Shown: positions 15,275 to 20,226 of the stretch, in pieces
Layout of the letters: every line of letters starts with the position of its first letter
Position numbering within the stretch: the stretch's first letter is position 1
Source of the DNA: an uncultured Lachnospiraceae bacterium
Lineage (GTDB): Bacteria > Bacillota > Clostridia > Lachnospirales > Lachnospiraceae
Assembly: GCA_902797565.1 (NCBI GenBank)
Contig: CADBTO010000172.1
Location: 1-20,226, forward strand
DNA: 20,226 nucleotides
Direction: 5' to 3'
Position numbers and translations under genes: made by a program
Notes under the pieces: model-generated
What the model was told of the DNA's origin: nothing
The model's database searches: none
The model's input: only the letters and a program-made list of their open reading frames with translations

Positions 15275-16795
15275 CTACACCACGAAGTCATCCACCACAG
15301 CGCTTCCCAGCTCCCAGATCCGCATCTTCTCCACACCTTCTATCTGATAATGGTGTTCCTGTGCCGTCGGGTATACATGCGCCGAAAACGTCTTTTCCCC
15401 ATCATTCACGAAAAACTCCACGCTGCTTCGATCCACAAAGACCCGCATCTTTTGCAGCCCCGCTTCCAGCGGCATTTCCAGGACTTCGCCCACCTTCTCA
15501 TTAAAACGCAGTTCCAGTCCCCGCTTATCAAAGACACAGCACCGTTTCCCCGCATCATAATGGATGCGCAGCCCTCCGGAACCATCCGCCCTCGTAAACA
15601 GGTTCACGTCCGCAGTCTTGCTCCCGTCTTCGCCCATACCTGCTCCAGCCATGCCCGCTTCACCAAACACCAGTTCCAGTTCCGCACTGTCCGGCAGATC
15701 TCCCTGCAGGCATTCTGTACCAGTATCCTCATACTGTCGTTCTTCTCTGCGCAGTTTCTCCAGTCCTTCCACAGGCCGCTGCACCAGCTTCCCATCCAGA
15801 ATCCGCAGTTCACGCGGCAAGGTCAGGCTTCCTTCCCACTCCTGCGGCTCCGTCGGGTAGTGGTTGTCCGGAAGCCCCATCCACGCCATCAGCACCGCTT
15901 TGTCCGCATCACCCACATTCGCCGCGGTCTGCGCCGCATAAAAATCGAATCCATAATCCAGATAATGATATTCCCCTTCCGGAACAAAGACCAGCGTGTC
16001 ATAATCCATCTGGCCGATGAAATACACGTTATGGTTCGTGCCCTCCCCCCTGCCGGGAAGCTTCGTATACTGCGGAGAAAAGATCAGAAGATCCTTCCCG
16101 CTGATCCGCGTGATGGACGGACACTCCCACATCCCGCCAAAGTCCTCATATCCCTGTACTTTAAGCTGCCCTGCAAAATGCCAGCCGGACAGGAGTTCCT
16201 CCGATTCATAAATGAGCGCCGTCCCCTTTTTGTCCATCGTCTGCGCGCCAAGGAAAATATAATAACGCTGCCTCTCCGGATGGTACAGCACCTTCGGGTC
16301 CCTCTGGTGCTCCGAATAATCCTCACGGGGACCAAAGAGCGGCTGGGGCAGTTTTTCCAGATTCCCTGCAGCATCCATCTTTGCCGCACAGGTATAGGGC
16401 GTCCGGATCCAATTCTCATCCCGGTGATTCCCGGTATAAAAAACATACAGATCGTCCCCCTCCACAATCGCGGAACCGGAATGCGCGCCCTTGTTATCAT
16501 AATCCCGGTCCGGCCGAAGCCCCACACCCAGATTCTTCCAATGTACCAGATCTTCAGAAACGACATGGTACCAATACTTGAGCCCATGGACCGCCCCCCA
16601 TGGACACCACTGGTAGAACAGCTGCCACTTCCCTTTGTCAAACGAAAACCCGTTCGGATCGCTGGACAGCCCCGTCACCGGCTGGATATGGTAACGCTGG
16701 CGGTACTCTGACTGTTTGATCCGCGCATGCAGATCCGCAATGTCCTCCGGCCCCTGCAATACCCGGTAGCGCTCCTCCAATGTCCATTCTTTCAT
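15275..16795 (-). CDS. GH32 glycoside hydrolase (sucrose/sucrose-6-phosphate/fructan hydrolase)
   Basis: A 506-residue beta-fructosidase without signal peptide, so intracellular. GH32 motifs are present: SSDPNGF with nucleophile D46 (43-50), QRDPKVL with R165/D166 (164-170), and MWECPS with acid/base E224 (222-227). The C-terminal beta-sandwich shows FVDRSSVEFFVNDGEKTFSA. The nucleophile motif is unusual: NDPNG is normally seen and here the Asn is Ser. A Gly/Ala-rich insert (GEAGMAGAGMGEDGSK) separates the propeller and sandwich. The start is the ATG at 16795 with AAGGGGG; an upstream in-frame ATG lacks a site. No PTS transporter or fructokinase is adjacent, so free sucrose or short fructans may be the substrate (inferred). 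Confidence 0.95.
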   Translation of the reverse strand: MKEWTLEERYRVLQGPEDIADLHARIKQSEYRQRYHIQPVTGLSSDPNGFSFDKGKWQLFYQWCPWGAVHGLKYWYHVVSEDLVHWKNLGVGLRPDRDYDNKGAHSGSAIVEGDDLYVFYTGNHRDENWIRTPYTCAAKMDAAGNLEKLPQPLFGPREDYSEHQRDPKVLYHPERQRYYIFLGAQTMDKKGTALIYESEELLSGWHFAGQLKVQGYEDFGGMWECPSITRISGKDLLIFSPQYTKLPGRGEGTNHNVYFIGQMDYDTLVFVPEGEYHYLDYGFDFYAAQTAANVGDADKAVLMAWMGLPDNHYPTEPQEWEGSLTLPRELRILDGKLVQRPVEGLEKLRREERQYEDTGTECLQGDLPDSAELELVFGEAGMAGAGMGEDGSKTADVNLFTRADGSGGLRIHYDAGKRCCVFDKRGLELRFNEKVGEVLEMPLEAGLQKMRVFVDRSSVEFFVNDGEKTFSAHVYPTAQEHHYQIEGVEKMRIWELGSAVVDDFVV

Positions 16796-16834
16796 AAAAT
16801 TCCCCCTTTCCGCATCCTGGTACGCCGGCACCCC

Positions 16835-18199
16835 CTAATTCTTAAAGCTGTGCACCGGAGCCGGAATCCGTCCCTGCCTTGCAATCAGCGCTTCGCAGCC
16901 AAAGCCGTTCACAGGCATAATCGGCGCGTAGCCCAGCAGACCGCCATATTCCGCGCGTTCCCCCACGCCTTTCCCGATCACAGGAATCAGCCGTGCCGCC
17001 GTCGTCTTCTGGTTCACCATCCCGATCGCCATTTCGTCTGCAATGATACCGGAAATCGTACTAGAAGTCGTATCTCCCGGGATTGCAATCATGTCAAGTC
17101 CCACACTGCAAACGCAGGTCATCGCCTCAAGCTTCTCGATCGTCAGCGCCCCCGCTTCCGCCGCTTCGATCATCCCCTGGTCCTCACTGACTGGAATGAA
17201 CGCGCCGGATAATCCGCCGACATAACTCGATGCCATAATTCCGCCCTTTTTCACCTGGTCGTTAAGGAGTGCCAGTGCTGCCGTCGTTCCCGGCGCACCT
17301 GCCTTCTCCACACCAATCGCTTCAAGTACGCCGGCCACGGAATCCCCAATAGCCGGCGTCGGTGCCAGCGACAAATCAATAATCCCAAACGGAATCCCCA
17401 GTTTTTCCGATGCCTTCTTTGCCACAAGCTGGCCAACGCGCGTGATCTTGAACGCCGTCTTCTTGATCGTCTCGCAAAGGACTTCAAAACTTTCGCCCCT
17501 GGTTTCTTCCAGCGCACGGCGCATGACACCGGGGCCGGATACACCGACATTGATGATCGCTTCTGCTTCTGTCACACCATGGAAAGCCCCCGCCATAAAG
17601 GGGTTGTCATCCGGTGCATTGCAGAAGACCACCAGCTTCGCCGCCCCGATCGAATCCTGCTCCTTCGTCCGCTCCGCAGTTTCTTTGATCACGGATCCCA
17701 TCAGCCGCACCGCATCCATGTTGATGCCCGCGCGCGTAGACCCGACTGCCACAGAAGAACAGACCCGCTCTGTCGCGGCAAGTGCCTCTGGAATCGACCG
17801 GATCAGAAGTTCATCCTTCTCCGTCATCCCTTTTTCCACCAGCGCGGAATATCCGCCAACAAAATTCACGCCCACGGCCATCGCTGCTTCATCCAGCGTT
17901 TTCGCGATCCGTGCAAAATCCGCTGTGCTCCTGCACGCACTGCCGCCCACCAGCGCAATCGGCGTGACAGACAGACGCCTGTGCACAATCGGAATCGAAT
18001 AATCGCGCTCGATCTCCTGCGCCGTTTTCGAAAGATCCTTTGCCACGCGCGTGATCTTCTGGTAGATATTGTCACAAAGCTGCGAAAGGTCCGGGCTGAT
18101 GCAGTCAAGCAGCGAGATCCCGATGGTTATTGTCCGGACATCCAGGTTCTCCTCCCGTACCATCCGGTTTGTTTCATAAACTTCACCTATCCCTATCAT
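16835..18199 (-). CDS. UPF0210 (DUF711/PFL-like) family protein
   Basis: A 454-residue soluble protein of the widely conserved UPF0210 family. Landmarks are [20 protein letters not shown] (19-38 counted from a GTG at 18208), [62 protein letters not shown] and [20 protein letters not shown]. The fold is related to glycyl-radical enzymes, but no glycyl-radical loop is obvious and no reaction is established. I prefer the ATG at 18199 because family members begin MI-IxEVxET; the alternative GTG lies nine bases upstream. It directly follows the ACT-domain UPF0237 gene; these two families are commonly paired, suggesting an amino-acid-sensing regulator with its target (inferred). Confidence 0.95.
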   Translation of the reverse strand: MIGIGEVYETNRMVREENLDVRTITIGISLLDCISPDLSQLCDNIYQKITRVAKDLSKTAQEIERDYSIPIVHRRLSVTPIALVGGSACRSTADFARIAKTLDEAAMAVGVNFVGGYSALVEKGMTEKDELLIRSIPEALAATERVCSSVAVGSTRAGINMDAVRLMGSVIKETAERTKEQDSIGAAKLVVFCNAPDDNPFMAGAFHGVTEAEAIINVGVSGPGVMRRALEETRGESFEVLCETIKKTAFKITRVGQLVAKKASEKLGIPFGIIDLSLAPTPAIGDSVAGVLEAIGVEKAGAPGTTAALALLNDQVKKGGIMASSYVGGLSGAFIPVSEDQGMIEAAEAGALTIEKLEAMTCVCSVGLDMIAIPGDTTSSTISGIIADEMAIGMVNQKTTAARLIPVIGKGVGERAEYGGLLGYAPIMPVNGFGCEALIARQGRIPAPVHSFKN

Positions 18200-18211
18200 C
18201 GTCCCCACCCA

Positions 18212-18499
18212 TCATATCCTGTGCATCATCTCAAAAATCTCTTCCCTCTGGCACTTCACTTCCACGCCGATTTCCTCGCCGATCTGCGAGAGTTCCTTCT
18301 GCACCAGGTCAAAATCCTTCATTGAACTTTCCAGATCCACAATCATCATCATCGTGAAATATTCATCCACAATCGTCTGTGAAATATCAAGTACATTCAC
18401 GTGGCAGCCTGCCAGATAGGTACAGACCTTCGCAATAATGCCCACGGTATCCTTCCCCAGGACGGAAATAATCGCCCGGTTTTGCTTTTTATTCTTCAT
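18212..18499 (-). CDS. ACT-domain protein, UPF0237 family
   Basis: A 95-residue single-domain protein. The ACT fold signature is clear: RAIISVLGKDTVGIIAKVCT (8-27), a beta strand with the Gly-rich ligand loop, then NVLDISQTIVDEYFTMMMIV (35-54). ACT domains bind amino acids or other small ligands and often regulate a partner enzyme. AAAAAGGAG precedes the ATG. Its stop is 12 bases before the UPF0210 start, so the two are co-translated or coupled and probably function together; the ligand is unknown. Confidence 0.95.
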   Translation of the reverse strand: MKNKKQNRAIISVLGKDTVGIIAKVCTYLAGCHVNVLDISQTIVDEYFTMMMIVDLESSMKDFDLVQKELSQIGEEIGVEVKCQREEIFEMMHRI

Positions 18500-18521
18500 G
18501 ATTTAAGAACTCCTTTTTCTA

Positions 18522-19328
18522 TCATGCCACAATCCGATCAGAAAGTCCATCTCTGGGCGCCACTGATATCGGAAAGTCGCTGCCGCTGAACGGTCCGTCC
18601 CCCATGGTCACCTCGCTCCTTACGGTTTCATAGGCGAGCCGCTCGTAATTATTCTCTTTGGACAAATGCCCCAAAAGCACCCGCGAGATCCGCTCATTCA
18701 AAACACGATCCAGCAGCTGACCGCTCATGGCGTTTGACAAATGCCCCCGGCTGCTTCGAATCCGCCGTTTCAAATGATAGGGATACGGGCCCACTTCCAG
18801 CATCCGTTCATCATGGTTTGCTTCAAGAAGCAAGCCAGACAGGCCACTGACCCGCTCTATGATATAATCGTCATACATCCCCAGATCCGTCACGACCCCC
18901 ATCTTCTGTTTCCCGTCTCCGGCAAGATAGCCCACCGGCTCTGCCGCATCATGGGAAATGGAAAATGCCTCGATCTCAAGCTCCCCCACCGAAAACGGGA
19001 CATCCGCCCGGATGGGATGGAACAACCCTGCATCAATATCCTTCACGATCTTCCTGCACGGTCCCTGGATCGCGGCAATCGTACCTGCCGTCGCATAGAT
19101 CGGCAGGCCGTATCGCCGTGCTAATACTCCAAGACCCATGATATGGTCGCTGTGCTCATGCGTAATCAGGATCCCAGCCATTTCCTTTGCACTGTATCCC
19201 GCCTCATTCAAGCCCGCTTCCAGCCGCTTCCCGCTGAGGCCCACATCTACCAGGACATGGGTTCTGTCATTTCCAATACAAATACAGTTCCCGCTGCTGC
19301 CGCTGGCGATTGAAAACAATTCCATCAT
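18522..19328 (-). CDS. yycJ: YycJ/WalJ-type metallo-beta-lactamase-fold hydrolase
   Basis: A 268-residue cytosolic metallohydrolase. It begins MMELFSIASGSSGNCICIGN, typical of the family. The metal-binding motif THEHSDH is at 56-62, followed by FSISHDAAEPVGY, VVTDLGMYDDYI, EANHDERML, and a final GHLSKENN histidine. In other Firmicutes YycJ/WalJ is linked to the WalKR cell-wall regulon and to coordination of division with replication, and a 5'-to-3' exonuclease activity has been described (from memory); here the WalKR genes are not neighbours. The start is the ATG at 19328, 22 bases after the upstream gene; a second ATG follows immediately, and the open frame extends another 36 codons into the upstream gene without family similarity. 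Confidence 0.9.
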   Translation of the reverse strand: MMELFSIASGSSGNCICIGNDRTHVLVDVGLSGKRLEAGLNEAGYSAKEMAGILITHEHSDHIMGLGVLARRYGLPIYATAGTIAAIQGPCRKIVKDIDAGLFHPIRADVPFSVGELEIEAFSISHDAAEPVGYLAGDGKQKMGVVTDLGMYDDYIIERVSGLSGLLLEANHDERMLEVGPYPYHLKRRIRSSRGHLSNAMSGQLLDRVLNERISRVLLGHLSKENNYERLAYETVRSEVTMGDGPFSGSDFPISVAPRDGLSDRIVA

Positions 19329-19350
19329 CGCTCTGTCTTTCCCCGCGCCT

Positions 19351-20226
19351 TCAATACAGCCTCTCCCGTTCCTCCCAGCCAATCGAAACCTCGTCTCCGT
19401 CATGCAGCGGATCCGTGTACCCGCACGGCCTTCCATTGATCATTGTCACGGCTTTCCTGCCATGGGATTCATTGATATCAAAGTCAATATAATTGAAGAT
19501 ATCGACAAAAATATAATCTTTCTGATTTGCCAGCGTGATCTCTTCTCCATTCGCCCTGACATGAATTGGCGGTGCCGGCAAGTCATTCAGGAACGGCGTA
19601 TTCGGACGGTACGGCTTCGCGTACTCGCTGTTATTCTGCACCACCTCCGGCATCGGCGCAGTCATCGGCTTGATCGGCTCTGGTTCTTTCAGCGCTTCCC
19701 CGCTTTCCGTCGCGACCGCTTCACCAGATATTTCGGAAGCACTTTCATCAGTTTCAGCAGTGCCTTCCTCCGTATCTTTTGAAACTGCGGGCTCTTCTCC
19801 AGCAGCCCCGTCACCATCGCGATTTTCATCAGCCGCGGAACCCACTTCTTCAGAACCTTGAGCATCCGTTTCCCTCGCTTCACTGCCACCACCCGCTTCA
19901 TGCATCTCCCCCTCTTTCTGATCGTCCTGATCAGCATTCACGCCGCCTGACGCCCCCGCTTCTGCGGAGTCTTCTTTGAAGTTTCCTTTGGAGTCTTCTT
20001 GGGCGTCTTCTTGGGCGTCTTCTATAGAAGCAGCCTGCGGCATTTCCTGAGATGCCTCTCCGGATACCGCCCCCGCTCCCATGGAGTCTTCTTTAACGTC
20101 TTCAGATTCTTCTGTCGCGGCACCCTGAGACATTTCCCCGGACGCTTCCGGAACGGCCCCCGGCTCTGCTCCTGCTCCCGGCGCGGCCTGTCCGTCCGGC
20201 AGTGATTGCAGCGGCTCAGACACCTC
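19351..20226 (-). CDS. C-terminal part of a larger protein: acidic low-complexity linker plus small globular tail
   Basis: The frame is open from the window edge, so the beginning is missing. About 215 residues are low-complexity and strongly acidic (Glu/Asp/Ala/Gly/Ser-rich), including EDAQEDAQED encoded by an exact 12-base tandem repeat (19993-20016). The last 75 or so residues are ordered: PPIHVRANGEEITL, KDYIFVDIFNYIDFDI and GYTDPLHDGDEVSIGW. This tail resembles, from memory, a beta-grasp-like domain ending FtsA-like actin-family ATPases in Lachnospiraceae, which would suggest a cell-division or wall role beside YycJ. That identification is tentative. An internal GTG at 20223 is not taken as the start. 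The gene ends 22 bases before yycJ. Confidence 0.75.
   Translation of the reverse strand, partial: EVSEPLQSLPDGQAAPGAGAEPGAVPEASGEMSQGAATEESEDVKEDSMGAGAVSGEASQEMPQAASIEDAQEDAQEDSKGNFKEDSAEAGASGGVNADQDDQKEGEMHEAGGGSEARETDAQGSEEVGSAADENRDGDGAAGEEPAVSKDTEEGTAETDESASEISGEAVATESGEALKEPEPIKPMTAPMPEVVQNNSEYAKPYRPNTPFLNDLPAPPIHVRANGEEITLANQKDYIFVDIFNYIDFDINESHGRKAVTMINGRPCGYTDPLHDGDEVSIGWEERERLY

Noticed and set aside
14969..16711. 580-codon plus-strand open frame opposite the CotH and GH32 genes
   Set aside because: Mirror of well-supported genes; the openness follows from biased codon use on the minus strand.
19993..20016. CRISPR-like short repeats
   Set aside because: They are a 12-base in-frame duplication encoding EDAQ in an acidic linker, without spacers.
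1..20226. tRNA, rRNA or CRISPR array
   Set aside because: I saw no cloverleaf-like, rRNA-like or regularly spaced repeat sequence on either strand.

Overview
The window looks like chromosomal DNA of an anaerobic Firmicute, most likely a Lachnospiraceae-type gut clostridium (inferred). The grounds are AGGAGG-type ribosome binding sites, TTGACA-17-TATAAT-like promoters, tightly packed same-strand operons, a secreted CotH-kinase protein with InlB-like and Big-like domains, and families typical of that group (UPF0210, DUF4869, AAA/PD-(D/E)XK fusions). All genes but one lie on the minus strand.

Layout, left to right; minus-strand transcription runs right to left. 1-4361: most of an F1Fo ATP synthase operon in the order a (atpB), c (atpE), b (atpF), alpha (atpA), gamma (atpG, cut by the window edge), driven by a good sigma-A-like promoter at 4455-4483. 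No separate delta gene lies between b and alpha. Instead, alpha carries about 85-90 extra N-terminal residues that read as the C-terminal half of a delta subunit, so this is a delta-C/alpha fusion. Subunit c has a signal-peptide-like leader, and subunit a has changes near its essential arginine.

4526-9963: an accessory-looking block that appears more AT-rich by eye. It holds a three-gene minus-strand operon (AAA-like ATPase/PD-(D/E)XK protein, DUF4869 protein, P-loop ATPase with a possible TOPRIM-like half), then a lone plus-strand aldo/keto reductase with its own extended -10 promoter, then decayed coding sequence with a strong hairpin.

10011-16795: carbohydrate and surface functions. These are a cytoplasmic GH13 alpha-glucan hydrolase with an 11-residue tandem-repeat linker, a GNAT acetyltransferase, an 841-residue secreted CotH-kinase protein, and a GH32 sucrose/fructan hydrolase.

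16835-20226: a UPF0210 (DUF711/PFL) protein, an ACT-domain UPF0237 protein, a YycJ/WalJ-type metallo-beta-lactamase hydrolase, and the C-terminal part of a larger protein with an acidic low-complexity linker and a small globular tail.

The observation most worth following is the re-engineered peripheral stalk of the ATP synthase. The part of delta that should contact the b dimer is kept and joined covalently to alpha, while the part of delta that normally docks onto alpha's N-terminus is not encoded here.
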